Assembly (NCBI GenBank): GCA_003290165.1
Contig: QNQO01000200.1
Span: 806,001-870,000 of the forward strand
From: Berberis thunbergii
Lineage: Eukaryota; Streptophyta; Magnoliopsida; Ranunculales; Berberidaceae
Reading direction: 5' to 3'
Length of the DNA: 64,000 bases
How positions within the stretch are numbered: the stretch's first letter is position 1; every line of letters starts with the position of its first letter. Shown in pieces: positions 24,446 to 35,796 of the stretch. Below the pieces are notes generated by a model, which was given only the letters and a program-made list of their open reading frames with translations, searched no databases and was not told the DNA's origin. Position numbers and translations under genes: made by a program.

Positions 24446-26899
24446 AAACTTAATTTTTTAATATATATTTTTTATAACTCATCAAATTCAAACATATCAA
24501 TAATACATTCAAATTTACAAATGCATCATAAAGTCAAGCTCAATTGCTCAAATAGTCAAGTCATACTTATAAAGCATAATTTCATTAACTTGATACTGTA
24601 AATCTCTAAAGTACTCAAGTAGTCAAGTCATACTCATATAATTTCATTAACTTGATACTGTAAATTGATAATTTTAAAAACTCACCAGTCACCAGCAAGG
24701 CGGCTAGATCTCTTCTTCATTAACTAGCTCATCCATTGTCATATTTTCTGCATCCAACAGTCCAGCCTCTAGCTCAGGTTCATCAAGCGAAAGACTGGCA
24801 ATCTCAAGCACTCCAGTAGCATCCAAATCCAACGAATCAATAGTATCTCCTGTGACATCCCACATCCTTGTCTCACCTTCTTGGTACTTTTGTTTTCTTC
24901 TTGACAAAAGACGAAGGTTGGAATGCACATACACTAAATCTTCAGCTCGTTTTGGGGTCAATTTGTTCCTTTTTAATGAGTGGATGTTGTTATATGTGCT
25001 TCAATTCCTCTCACAACATGAGGAAGAACAAGGTTGACCAAGTAACTTCAAAGCAATATTCAAGAGATTAGGTGCACTGGTACCATGAGCAACCCACCAC
25101 ACATCAGGATCTAGGTATGCTCTATTCTGTATAGCATCACTTTCTGCAAACTGCCCAGCAGCAGTTGAAAACTTTACATACTCTGTAACAACCACTCTTC
25201 TGTCTTCAATTAGAGGAAAGTATCTCTTAAAACATATATTTCTCTCATTTGTAATCTCAGGATCTTTGTGTGGCACAATACGATTCGGTGCTATAATACC
25301 TATATTATATATTAATATTAGCATTAGCAATGTCCCAAATAAAAAATAAGTAGAATAAAAAATTAAAAACAATGGAATTATTTACCTTGGATTCAAGGAA
25401 TGTGCTAAGCAATGCAGTGGTGTGTTGTTTTTCTCCCATCGATCTACCAATATCTGATGCACCACTGAAAAAAACTCTGACTCCTCCTCACTAGTATTTT
25501 CCTTTCCTTCATGACGATAAATAACTTGTTTCACTTTCTCAATCATAACATCCCACATCTCATACACCAAGTGACGACAACACTTATCTGTATCAGCCCT
25601 CCGCAACATTGAATAAATAGGCTCTGTGAAACGAAGCACATAATCCACTTTGTCCCACCACAAGTCATCCAATAGTATTCCTTTCACAATCCGTGCTTTG
25701 TCAACATCATCTTCCTTATAGGAATCCCACTTATCTCCAATCACCATACTTTGGATGCTACTTTTAATGTCTTTCAACCTCTTCAGCATAATTATGCTTG
25801 AAGCAAAGCGTGTCTCAGCTATGGAAAGCAACTTCAATCTCGAATGCTCATTAAACATGTGCAACCTCATGGAATGGTTCATGATAAAGTTCTTGATCGT
25901 CACCCCATCCCCAACAACATCAATAATCCAACTACACAAACTGTAGGCCTTTTCATTTGCAGGCGTGTTCTTTGGAGCGCATATATTCTTCAAGGCAAGG
26001 TTGAGAGTGTGGACTACACAGGGTGTCCAAAAAACCTCAGGATACTCACTTTCAACAAGTAAACCTGCAGCCCTACAAACTGGAGCATTGTCGGTTATAA
26101 CTTGAACGACATTCCTTGGCCCAACCTCACGTACAACTTCCTTGATCAAATTAGCAATGAAGAACTTGTCTTTGTATTCCCCTTCACAGTTCACAGCCTT
26201 TAAGAACATTGGACCACCCTCATTAATCACTATGAAATTAATGAGAGACCTCCTTTGAGAATCAGTCCACCCATCACAAACAATTGTTGCCCCTTTAGTA
26301 ACCCATGTGGACTTTGTTCCCTCCAACAACCTCTCAATGTTGCTCCTTTCATTTTGAAGCAATGTCGTCCTCAATGCATTATACCCAGGAATCTTGTAAC
26401 CACTAATAGACTTTGCCTTATTCGTTGCAAAGGTAAAAGCCTCCTGAAAATATGGATTCCTTGCAAGGTTGAATGGCAAGGCAGCTGAGTAGAACGCCCT
26501 TGCAATCAATGCATCCAACTCTTGTCGCTCACTCATATTGAACGCATGTGCAATAGGATTAATGGCTCTCCTCTTCCTCTGTTCATTGTATGAAAGTGGA
26601 ACTGAAGGGCCAACCCCCCCACTACTTGAACTCAGGTGAGGGTGACTACTTGATCCCACTTAGGGATGGCAGTGGGGCGGATTTTCACGGATATCCGCCC
26701 CATCCAATCCGTATGGGGCGGATTTGGATATAGGTAAATGGGTTTCGGGGCGGATACGGATATTCAAATAATATCCGTCGAATATTCGGGGCGGATACGG
26801 ATTTGGCCATATCCGCCCCACGGATATCCGTTTAAGTATGAAATTTACTTAAATACCCCTAACCCTTTAAATAGAAAAAAAAAAAACAAACCTACCCAT

Positions 26900-27210
26900 T
26901 ATAGTCCCTCCCTCCCTCACAGAGAGATTCTCCCTCACCCACGACTCCCTCCCTCCCTCCCTCACTCACGACTCCCTCCCTCCCTCACAGAGAGTCCCTC
27001 ACTCACGACGAGAGTCCCTCTCACTCTCGACTCCCTCCCTCACCCTCACTCACCGCACACCACCTCCCCCTCACAGAGCGACTCCCTCCCTCCCTCCCTA
27101 ACTCCCTCACAGAGCGACTCCCTCACTCACCGCACACCACCTCGCCCTCCCTCACGCCGCGAGTCGCCGAGACGCCGAGATGCTCCCTGCTCCCCTCACG
27201 CCGCGAGACG
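26900..27210 (+). repeat. CTCCCTCC low-complexity block
   Basis: Irregular CTCCCTCC, CTCACTCACGA and CACAGAGAG repeats inside the nested element. The long plus-strand frame across it encodes only Pro/Ser/His/Arg-rich low-complexity sequence and is not a credible gene. Confidence 0.7.
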
Positions 27211-27284
27211 CCGAGATCCTCGCTGCTCCATGCTCCCCTCTCGACAAAAAAGGGTTTCTTTTCTTCCATTTCCCCCTTCATAGA

Positions 27285-27470
27285 TCAAGATCTAAAGATC
27301 AAGATCGGATCTGAACTGATCAGATCAAGATCAAGATCTGATCAAGATCAAGATCTGATCAAGATCAAGATCAGATCAAGATCAAGATCAAGATCGGTCA
27401 TGATCTGATCAAGATCAAGATCAGTCAAGATCTGATCAAGATCAGTCATGATCTGATTAGATTTCTATAT
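27285..27470. repeat. GATCAA/AGATCAAGATC repeat block
   Basis: Roughly 180 bp of AAGATCAAGATCAG-type units. It is dense in GATC, which is self-complementary, so inverted copies also occur. It lies between the CT-rich block and a T-rich stretch within the nested element. Confidence 0.75.
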
Positions 27471-28199
27471 CGAGATCTGATCTGAGATCCTCGAATTTTT
27501 TAAGTTGTAATTTTTTATTTTTTTTGTTAATTTTGGTATGTTTGTAATTTCTGGAATTTTTGTATGGTTTGTAATTTGATCTCACAAAAAATCAAATATG
27601 TATAATATGTTGTAATCTGTTTTTTTTTTGTAAATTTTGTAATTTTTTTTTGTAAATTTTGTAATCTGTTTTTTTTGTAAATTTTGTATAATATGTTGTA
27701 AATGTTGGAATTTTGTGGTTTGGAATTTATATTTTTTTTTTCGGGTATTTTGGGCGGGGCGGATATCCGCCAATCCGTTCGGTTCGGGGATGGGTTTTAC
27801 AAAATTTGGCAAACGGATATTTGGGGCGGATTTGGATATCCGTGATAATTAGCGGGGCGGGGATGGATTTGTCCAAATCCGCCCCAATCAGCCCCGTTGC
27901 CATCCCTGATCCCATTGAAGGAGGTAAAGGAACACTTCGTATCCTTGAACTTTCTGCTTTCAATGCAGCTTCATCAATAAATTTTTGCACCTCTCTAAGT
28001 TGTATGGGGGAGATTTTGGCACAAATAGCTATCCCCTAACCACTTATCTTCAACAAATGGTGCTTCAATCTAGTAAGAGAGCCTGTATAATCTTTCTGAC
28101 AATAGTTACACTTCCATCTAAGGTTTCCCCCACCTTCATTTGGTTTTCCTAATTTTGTCACATGCTTCCAAAGATCATCCCCAGTTCCTTGGTCTGCTA

Positions 28200-28690
28200 A
28201 AACCAATTTTAATTTCTTATTATTTAGTTTTCACTTTTCATTTTTCACTTTCCAGCAAATAGGTGCAAGTATTTCATATATTAATATCATGCATACTTTC
28301 ATCATGAATCTCAGGAAGAAGAAAAAAAAAAAAAACAGGAAAACAAAACGAAAAAATTTCAACTTGCAAAAAAATTCAGAGTTGCAACAAAAAATTTCAA
28401 CTTGCAAAAAAAAAAAAAAAATTCAACAATCGCAGGAAGGAATTGCAGGAAAAAAAAAAATAAAAATCGAATGAGTCGATTGTTGGTAATCCATCTGATA
28501 TTTCAAAAAAAAACATACCCACCAGAGATTCAGAGTATACTAGCAGAGAAAAAAAAAAAAAAAACAAAACAGAAATCGATGAATCGATGAAATGGGTCGA
28601 CTCATAACAGGAACGATCGATCGATCGATCTCTAGATCTCAGGAACAAAAAAAAAAAAAAAAAAAAATCGATCGATTATTCGATCGTACC
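28200..28690 (-). other. Transposase intron 1 with A-rich runs
   Basis: Between exon 1 (donor CCAG then GTACGA) and exon 2 (acceptor GGTTTTAG) of the hAT transposase, as read on the minus strand. Contains several runs of A and CGATCGAT repeats (about 28616-28630 and 28668-28680). Confidence 0.6.
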
Positions 28691-29128
28691 TGGTCCTGGT
28701 GTCGATGAGCACGCCATCACTCTTCTCCTCCGCTCCGTCTGTCGATCTCTTCTCCTCCGTCTCTACTCTTGACCTTGATCGATCGATCGATCGATGGATT
28801 GGCTGCGAAAAGGGTTTGAGTTAGGGTTTCTTTCGGGTTTTTTTTTTCTCTGCTCTGCCTCTGACTCGGTCTGTGTGGGAGAAGAAAATCGGGCGAAATT
28901 AAAATTTTCGTAGTCAACGAATTTTGACTACCCCCGGACCGTGTCTGACCAAGTCTGGACCGTGTCCGGACCGTGTCTGGACCGTGTCCAGATCAGTCAA
29001 CGAATTTTGACCGTTGACCCCGTGTCCAATACGTGTCCAGCGCGTGTCGTGCACGAATCCGTGTCCGACACGTATTTGACGCGTGATTCGGGGGGTTTTC
29101 GGAGAGTCGGTGCATCCTTGCATAAGAC

Positions 29129-30476
29129 TTGTTAGATGGTCATTTTAACTATCAGAATGAAAATACACACAACATGGGTGAACATGAGTGATGGATAGCA
29201 CTATGATTGTATCTTGAAAGGTGTAATGTTTTGATCCTTCAAATGGTTCATCTCATTTATCTCTTTGTGACCTACAGCAGCGATTGGAGGAAAGTGAACC
29301 TTAGCATATATCTAAGTGCTCGTATAACAATGTGCCTTGAAGGTTTTGCGGAACCAAGACCTTCCTTAAGCTTTTTTTTTTTTGGTATAACAATGTTGTT
29401 CTTTGATGGACTGGTTGTTAGATCCAAATTTTGTGAGATATATATAGCATGCTTTTTTTAAGGGTTCGGATCAAAGCAAAACCAAGCACCCCCCAATGCG
29501 TCATCTTGGGATGCCCAGTTTGCTTACCCTTGTTCTAGAATGCTTGATCTTTTCCTCATGCTCATTGTGTTCCAAGCGTTTGAAAACTGTTTTACAAATC
29601 CATGTCTTATGCATGAAATGAATGGTAGATATTTGTAAGGCACCTCAACTGTTGGGGTGGAGAATTCTCAGTTAGGTGCTGATGTTGTCTGTCTCTGTGT
29701 AGTTAGGTTAGTGACACACTCAAAATCTCTGTTATGAGATGCGGGTCTTTGTATTTCAGATTACCTACGCTATGTTCTATTGTACAGCCATACCTTGGTT
29801 GAGTATCACTGCTACTTTAAATTGTGTTTTTCTGGGCTGTGTTATGGAACTGAGAGCATGGCTGTTAGTAGCACAGGCATATAATTTTCCTTCAAAAATA
29901 TTTGGGTGAGCAATAATGGGGTTACATTTTCAGGCCATGTACATTTCATTTGTTGGTCTTACAAATTTGCATCACTTTATTGCATTGTCGAACTTGCTCT
30001 GTATTGAAGTCATTTCTTGCATATAATCTCCTATCTGTTATCATGGTAAGATCCAAAAACACCCTAAACCCTCCTTCAGAATGCCATATATTTTATTTCA
30101 TTGTTACCTTTCTTCAATTACTGCCTTTTGAGACTTAAATTAACATAATTTTTTTCCCGGTTCTTTTTATTGCTTTTATTCAAGTAGTGCAATCCATTCT
30201 TTTCTTCTTATTGGTTTCTCTCTTATGTTAGATGTAGGTTCCAATATGAAGCCTCATCCTTCAGGGCAGAGCATCTCATTACTTGCATTCCAGCAACAAG
30301 CAGTATTATGGTACATCTGTTATTTCTCAGTCTTTTGTTTAGTTAGAAATGATGATGGATCATGTTGTGTTATGCTAAGGATGCGAAAACAAATACGTAT
30401 TTTGCTTCAATTAGTTATCTTCAAGTATTTGCATTTCTTTAGAGAGTTATGTAAACAACGCGTCCTCCACAAGCTC
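29129..30476. other. CACTA 1 interior, unidentified
   Basis: About 1.35 kb between the hAT element and the first kinesin exon. No exon could be recognised. It may consist of introns or flanks of captured genes. Confidence 0.4.
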
Positions 30477-31203
30477 TAATTGATAGATTAAAGGAAGCAC
30501 GGCATATCAATAAATTACTCTCTGCTTTAGGAGATGTGATCGATTCCCTAGTTCACAAGAACGCACACGTACCCTATAGGAATAGCAAACTTACGCAACT
30601 TCTCCAAGACTCACTTGGTAAGATCGAGCATAGTCACTATTCAATATCTAATTAAGCATGCGATTTCCTCATGTTTCAGCATTTTTGTCTAATTTTCATT
30701 TTGGTTATCCTGTGTAGGAGGGCAAGCCAAGACACTAATGTTTGTTCACATAAGTCCTGAACCGGATGCAATAGGAGAAACAATTGGTACGCAAAATTTG
30801 CCGAGCGTGTTGCTATCGTGGAACTTGGTGCTGCTCGAGTAAACAAAGATGGCGCTGATGTTAAAGAACTAAAAGAACAGGTTTTTACCATCCTCTTCCT
30901 CTATTTATATTGGGAAGATCTATTCTAGGAACACATTCTCATTCTAATGCTCTCATGTTTTCACAATTAATTATAGAGGTTTCATCTATTGCTCTTATTC
31001 AGATTGCTATTCTCAAAGAAGCCTTGGGCAGAAAAGATGCCGAACCTGAAAGCCGCCAACCATCCTATTCCAGCAGCCCTGAAACACATCATATAACGAA
31101 GGCTGGGTCATCACCTGCACTTTCTAACCTACTGGTTATAGGAAATAAGGTGAGCGGTAAGAGCACCTGCAGGCAGCTAGTGGATGAAGCGGGAAACACA
31201 GAG
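30477..31203 (+). pseudogene. Kinesin-14 motor fragment, captured
   Basis: Three to four exons of a plant kinesin-14 (KIN-14, minus-end-directed motor). About 30477-30617 encodes [20 protein letters not shown] (the switch II/helix 4 side) and [17 protein letters not shown]. 30718 to about 30787 gives GGQAKTLMFVHISPEPDA. The next block to 30880 gives FAERVAIVELGAARVNKDGADVKELKEQ, the motor end and neck typical of the calponin-homology-containing KIN-14 group. 31003-31203 encodes the following Ser-rich segment. The N-terminal motor with the P-loop is absent, a frameshift occurs near 30787, and the conserved NKS serine is Leu. A piece like this cannot be a motor. Introns are retained, so capture was from DNA. 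Confidence 0.85.
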
Positions 31204-31833
31204 GTAACCCCCTTGAAAGCCCATGTGCATAACTCCTGTTCAATTCATTTTGACATAGTGTAAACTTTCTTAGAGAGTTGACACTTACTAAGCAATTGGG
31301 ACGACTTTCATATATGTGCATGCTTTTAAGCCTTGATAACATATATAATCTGTAATCTTTTTTTGCACGATGTGACGAACACAATAGCATCAGGAAGATC
31401 ACCTCTAATATGTTTTTTTTTTGTTTTTTTTTTATTTACTAATTAATAAAAGCTTACTCAGCACAACAACCTGTGTTAACGACATTTGATCAAGTGCATT
31501 ATACAAGTTACACCAACCCACTTATTTATAGGTCCTTCCTTGAAGTTTTCTGTTGGACTTGAAAGTTGTTGACTCCAGTTAGACGCGTTGTTAAAGCTTT
31601 CAGCTCAGATAAAAATGCTACATAATTGCTAAGTCCATTCTTCTTATTTGCAGCTTCGCATAAAAGTATTTTCTCAGATAAAAGTTGTTAAACCTTTTCT
31701 TTTAGGTCACCAAACAAAAACAAGTTTGTTCTGCAGAAACCTCTCAATTACTAGAATTAATAACATGAATCACATTTGCAGTCCATTTAACTAAACATTT
31801 TTCACTGATTGGTGTCTGATTTTGATTCTGCAG
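31204..31833. other. Junction between kinesin and ABCG fragments
   Basis: Non-coding DNA that must contain the fusion point between two captured genes. It has a donor-like GAG/GTAACC at 31203-31204 and an acceptor-like TTCTGCAG at 31826-31833, so it could be spliced as one intron. Confidence 0.5.
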
Positions 31834-33911
31834 AGCTTACTGAGTTCTCTTAAGATCCTTAAAAGCAAGAAAAAACCAGTGGTAATCCTTGATGATATAA
31901 GCGGTATCATCAAACCAGGAAGGTAAACGAGTTCAGATACTTCCGATTTAGGTATTCTGTACTGTTTTTAAGTAATTGTTAGTTTGCTAACAGTCCAAAT
32001 ACTAACTGTTTGTTCTGTTTTGTGTTTATTCTGGACAGGCTTACACTCCTTCTTGGTCCTCCTGGCGCAAGAAAGTCTACTCTACTGTTAGCTCTTTCTG
32101 GGAAGCTTGGAAAGGATCTCAAGGTTACACATTACAATTGCTTATCTTCTGTTTCATCTTTTCATGTTCCATTAAATTCACTTGTTGATTTGTTCTTTAT
32201 GTTGGGTTGAGTAGGTCGCTGGGAATGTTACATTCAATGGACATACCATGAGAGAGTTTGTCCCGCAAAGGACTTCGACCTACATCAGTCAACATGATCT
32301 GCATAATGGCGACATGACTGTAAGGGAAACCTTGGATTTCTCTGCTCGGTGTCAGGGTGTTGGACATAGACTAGGTACTTGGGAAAATTTATTGATTTGA
32401 AATGATAACTAAATAAATCTAGATGAGTTTTCTTATATATAGCCTTGATCATTATTCTTGTTTAACTTTTGTCTTTTGCAGATGTCCTCGCTGAACTTGC
32501 TAGAAGGGAGAAACTACAACAAATTAAACCAGACCCCGACATTGATTTCTTCATGAAGGTAAGAAGCAAATAATAGTACTAATAGCAAGCATTACAAAAC
32601 ACAGATTTGTAGCAAACCATCTTATAAGCTCCATCCCTTCTCAGGCAACAGCTATTCAGGGACAGAAATCCAGTATTGTCAGCGATTACATGTTGAAGGT
32701 ATGGTAGATGGCATACGTTCTTAGTTAGACCAGGCAGATAAGGTGTTTAGGACGTTTGGTTAAGAAAAGTGTCTTGGTTGTACAGTTACTTGGGCTGGAA
32801 GTATGCACTGATACAATGGTCGGGGACAATATGAGAAGAGGGATTTCTGGAGGACAAAAGAAATGAGTGACCACAGGTGAAATGATAGTCGGTCCTTCAA
32901 AGGCTGTTTTCATGGATGAAATCTCTACAGGGCTAGACAACTCAACAACCTTTCAGATTGTCAAGTGCTTGAAGTATATCATCCATGTCTTACAATATAC
33001 CACAGTCATCTCTCTCCTACAACCTGCACCAGAAACGTTCAATTTGTTTGATGATATAATACTAATCTGTGAAGGACAGATAGTTTATCATGGCCCCCGG
33101 GGTTTCATTCTAGACTTTTTTGAGACAATGGGATTCCGATGCCCTGATAGGAAAGGTGCAGCAAATTTCTTACAAGAGGTTTGGCTTCCATTACATTAGA
33201 GCTAACTTTAGATTTTTGCAATTATCTTAATCAGTGCAATCTAAATTCGAAGAATGTTAATAATTAGGTGACATCAAGGAAAGACCAGAAGCAATATTGG
33301 TATGACAAGAAAAAGCCGTACCGCTACATTCCTGTCCAAGAATTCTCCCAAGCTTTCAAGTCATTCCATGTGGGAGGGATCTAAAAGCACAGCTTCAGGT
33401 TCCTTACGACAAATCAAAGAGTCATCCATCTGCACTTGTAAGAAATAAGTATGGTATATCAAAGATGGAGCTCTTTAAAGCCTGCTTTGACCGAGAGATG
33501 CTACTTATGAAGAGGACGGCTTTCATCTTTATATTCAAGTCTGTACAAGTAAGTGAGAAAAACCATCAGAAAAAATTTAGACTTGATACTACTATCAGTA
33601 GTCAGACATTAAAACTAGTATTTTGTCAAGCTGACGAATAATTTATTCCTGTGCAGATCTCAATTATTGCACTATTAACTATGACAGTTTTCCTAAGAAC
33701 AGAGATGGATCGCAATTCTGCGCTTGGGGGACAGAAATATATGGGTGTGCTTTTCTTCGGTCTGGTAAACAATATGTTTAATGGGCTTGCTGAGGCTCAA
33801 ATGACCATTGCTAGATTGCCGGTATTTTACAAGCAGAGGGATGCCATGTTCTTTCCACCTTGGGCATACTCACATCAGAACAGGAGATCATTTGACTATC
33901 ACACTAGTTAG
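31834..33911 (+). pseudogene. PDR-type ABCG transporter, N-terminal half
   Basis: Eight exons of a full-size pleiotropic-drug-resistance ABC transporter: 31834-31922 (DDISGIIKPGR), 32039-32123 (Walker A), 32215-32374 ([14 protein letters not shown]), 32482-32558, 32645-32698, 32786-33178 (signature SGGQKK, Walker [18 protein letters not shown]), 33268-33548, and 33657-33911 (first membrane helices, VFYKQRDAMFFPPWAYS). Walker A reads GPPGARKS, with Arg (32070-32072) where the glycine before Lys is invariant. A TGA at 32864-32866 replaces the Arg after SGGQKK, consistent with CGA to TGA. A frameshift occurs near 33380, in the HVGG region. The protein stops early in membrane domain 1; the second half is absent. 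The family is normally about 1400 residues, so roughly half is present. Non-functional. Confidence 0.88.
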
Positions 33912-34239
33912 ATTTCTTGTATGTTTACCAATATTTTTTCATACTTGGAAGACCACTTCTTGATCATTTATTGTGGTCATAGCGATTTTGTTTTCATATA
34001 TCCCTTTCATAGTGGGTATCGATTCTTCAATAATGAGTGGTTGTAATGGGGTTTTTCCCATATGATATTGTTGTCTATAATGCGGCGATTAAATGATTCT
34101 TCATTAGTTTGCTAGCATCCGCATGTTCCCCCATTGAAATTCGGTTGATTGGATGCATAAACATCCGAATATAATTTTCTAGAAATAAAACTTATAAGAT
34201 GTAATAAAAAGTCATTTGATAGCAAATGAAATTTAAAAA
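33912..34239. other. Non-coding tail of CACTA 1 interior
   Basis: Between the truncated transporter and the right subterminal repeats. No gene recognised. Confidence 0.5.
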
Positions 34240-34429
34240 AAAAAAAAAATTGCTATGATAGAGTCTACCATAGCGTTTCTAAAATGCTATAAAGACCAAC
34301 TTACTATAGCGTTTTAAAAATGCTATAATAGACCCTGAGTCTATTATAGCTCCGGCAGACATAGCGTATTCTAAAACGCTATGGTATCCGTTTTTGAAAC
34401 GCTATTAATGGCCTTTTTTTCTTGTAGAT
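34240..34429. repeat. CACTA 1 right subterminal repeats and terminus
   Basis: Contains TGCTATGATAG, ATAGCGTTTCTAAAATGCTAT, ATAGCGTTTTAAAAATGCTAT, ATAGCGTATTCTAAAACGCTAT and AAACGCTATTAATGG, ending TTTTTTTCTTGTAGAT. These motifs match those of CACTA element 3 (from 60070), so the two elements belong to one family. Confidence 0.8.
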
Positions 34430-35796
34430 ATTGTCTCTGTCATGTCCGCTCATAACTTACACAGGCCACTACAAGTGACTGAGTTGGAGGCCAATTAATT
34501 CAAACCATGACATTTTTGGTTTTAGTTACTAAAAACTCAATTCTTATCTTCAGATTCCAGATAGGCACTTAGTTTCATAAAAAAAAAAAAAAAAAAAGAT
34601 AGGATTGAAATTTAGATATCAGCAAGAGGCTAGCTTTCTCGATAGTCCTTTTGTTGATCTCTGCCCACTAGCTAAATCCACCTGTTTGGCGGTCAAGTCC
34701 ATGTTAATCTAGAACAATGCTAACTTGACAAGCCAGTGATTTTTGTTTGCTCAGCCTGTCTGAAATATCTAAAACCTACTTTATTGTCAAGGTTGAGAAT
34801 CTCAAGATCTAATGGGGTTGGCTTTGAGAGGTAATTTTCAATTTTGATACTAGGTCCCAGATGGCGTAAAGGCTGGTACCTACCATATAAAACATGTTGT
34901 AACTGAAGGATGATACCTACCAGATGGATAATGGAGGTCAATATCAAAACATAGGTAATAAGAATGTTGCAAATTATTTGTGAGCGGTGAAATTGTCAAC
35001 AAAAGAACAAATTCTAGAGAGTTTCAATATAATCGTCACATATTAATTGGAACAAGGCATAGGAAAAGAAATAATGATAGTAAGTACATTGTAAAACCTC
35101 AACCAGTTAAGTCTACTAAGTTGTGAAATATTAAGTAGAAGATATTCTTTTAATAGGGTAATTAAATGTCTAGCCGTGGGATATTTTACGATTTTTGGGA
35201 AATACTGTATGATTACTTGTCGACATTTAGTTACACAATGTTGTGTGCTTAGGTCAGCTCAGGTCAAAAGAAGGTAAGGATAAGTGGAAGCAGTAGAACT
35301 GAAATTATATAAATCTAAACTTCTTGAAGTTATACACTGAAAAAACCCACAAAAGATGCTAAAACAAAACGTAATCTCTCAAATAAACAAACTGAATGAA
35401 ATGGGGAAGCCTACATTTATAACAACAAACATCAAACAATGTAGAGATCAGTGCTCCCCTCTCTTTCTCTGCGGAATCAGATACATCGAGAAATCTCCTT
35501 CTTTGTGGAATTCCTACAAAATGAAAGACCAGATTATTCGTAGTCGTAATAAGATATTACTATAGGGTGTCGAACATAAAACTGTTGGTGATTTCAATTC
35601 ATGGAATTTGAATATCTAAGCTGTAGGCTTTAAATAATAGCTAGATCAATTCAATCACTTGAAATCATTAATCAGTTCATGTTTAACATCATAAAAAACA
35701 TTGCTAGATTGATATGCCTTATACAGTAAATAAACAGGTGTATATATATATATATAATATATAAACAGCAAGTATAAAAATATGTATTGTTTATAT
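34430..35796. other. Intergenic DNA 3' of membrane-protein gene
   Basis: No gene recognised. The part from about 35330 to 35530 resembles 42530-42760, consistent with duplication of the 3' flank of the membrane-protein gene together with its pseudogene copy. A TA run lies at about 35741-35757. Confidence 0.5.

Larger units (their letters stand above)
26661..27908. mobile_element. Nested non-autonomous hAT-like element
   Basis: Ends are TAGGGATGGCAGTGGGGCGG and GCCCCGTTGCCATCCCTG. Flanking 8-mers are ATCCCACT (26653-26660) and ATCCCATT (27909-27916), 7 of 8 matching, which is a hAT-type target duplication. Removing the element and one duplication rejoins the transposase frame (PPSMGS then SSHPHLSS). 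Both ends are packed with GGGGCGGAT / ATCCGCCCC and GGATATCCG motifs. The interior has a CTCCCTCC-rich block (about 26900-27200) and a GATCAA-rich block (about 27285-27470) but no transposase. Confidence 0.88.
24707..28717 (-). pseudogene. hAT transposase (BED finger, DUF659, hAT dimerisation)
   Basis: On the minus strand, exon 1 (28717-28690) starts MACSSTPGP and splices to 28196, giving an N-terminal BED zinc finger with WKCNYCQKDY and LKHH. It is followed by a DUF659-type catalytic region with CDGWTDSQRR and ITDNAPVC and, after an intron at about 25310-25382, a hAT C-terminal dimerisation domain (LGQPCSSSCCERN, LTPKRAEDLVYVHSNLRLLS). Damage: a TAG stop just after the BED finger (LKISG-stop, about 28037), a 1248-bp element nested after PPSMGS, a frameshift with lost codons after YYSTE (about 25290), and TGA replacing the Trp of ERNWSTY (about 25000). 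The transposase is therefore dead in this copy. Downstream is an acidic tail ending near 24707. Confidence 0.88.
24347..29120 (-). mobile_element. hAT transposon with broken transposase
   Basis: The left end is CAAGGATGCACGAACTCGG and the right end finishes GAGTCGGTGCATCCTTG, giving inverted termini. The 8-bp target duplication is CATAAGAT (24339-24346) and CATAAGAC (29121-29128), 7 of 8 matching. GGACACGG-type subterminal repeats occur on both sides. Length is 4774 bp, or about 3.5 kb without the nested element, a normal size for an autonomous hAT. It carries a transposase on the minus strand and lies within CACTA element 1. Confidence 0.9.
19967..34429. mobile_element. CACTA element 1 with captured gene fragments
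   Basis: The left end is CACTACAACACAAATGG and the right end, reversed, reads CTACAAGAAAAAAAGG before the terminal two bases, which are mutated (TAGAT instead of TAGTG). Both ends continue with CATTAATA and AGCGTTT. The triplet ATT flanks both sides (19964-19966 and 34430-34432), as expected for the 3-bp target duplication of CACTA/En-Spm elements. Arrays of ATAGCGTTT/AAACGCTAT motifs lie inside both ends. The 14,463-bp interior contains no CACTA transposase. It holds plus-strand pieces of EGY2, a kinesin-14 and an ABCG transporter with introns retained, and a later hAT insertion. Confidence 0.8.

Noticed and set aside
26738..27283. 181-codon plus-strand frame rich in Pro, Ser, His and Arg
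   Set aside because: It spans the subterminal GGGGCGGAT repeats and CTCCCTCC low-complexity block of the nested hAT-like element, and has no domain-like sequence.
30477..33911. A genuine fused kinesin-transporter gene
   Set aside because: Both halves are truncated and carry frameshifts or stops, and no such protein family is known to me; capture by CACTA explains the adjacency.
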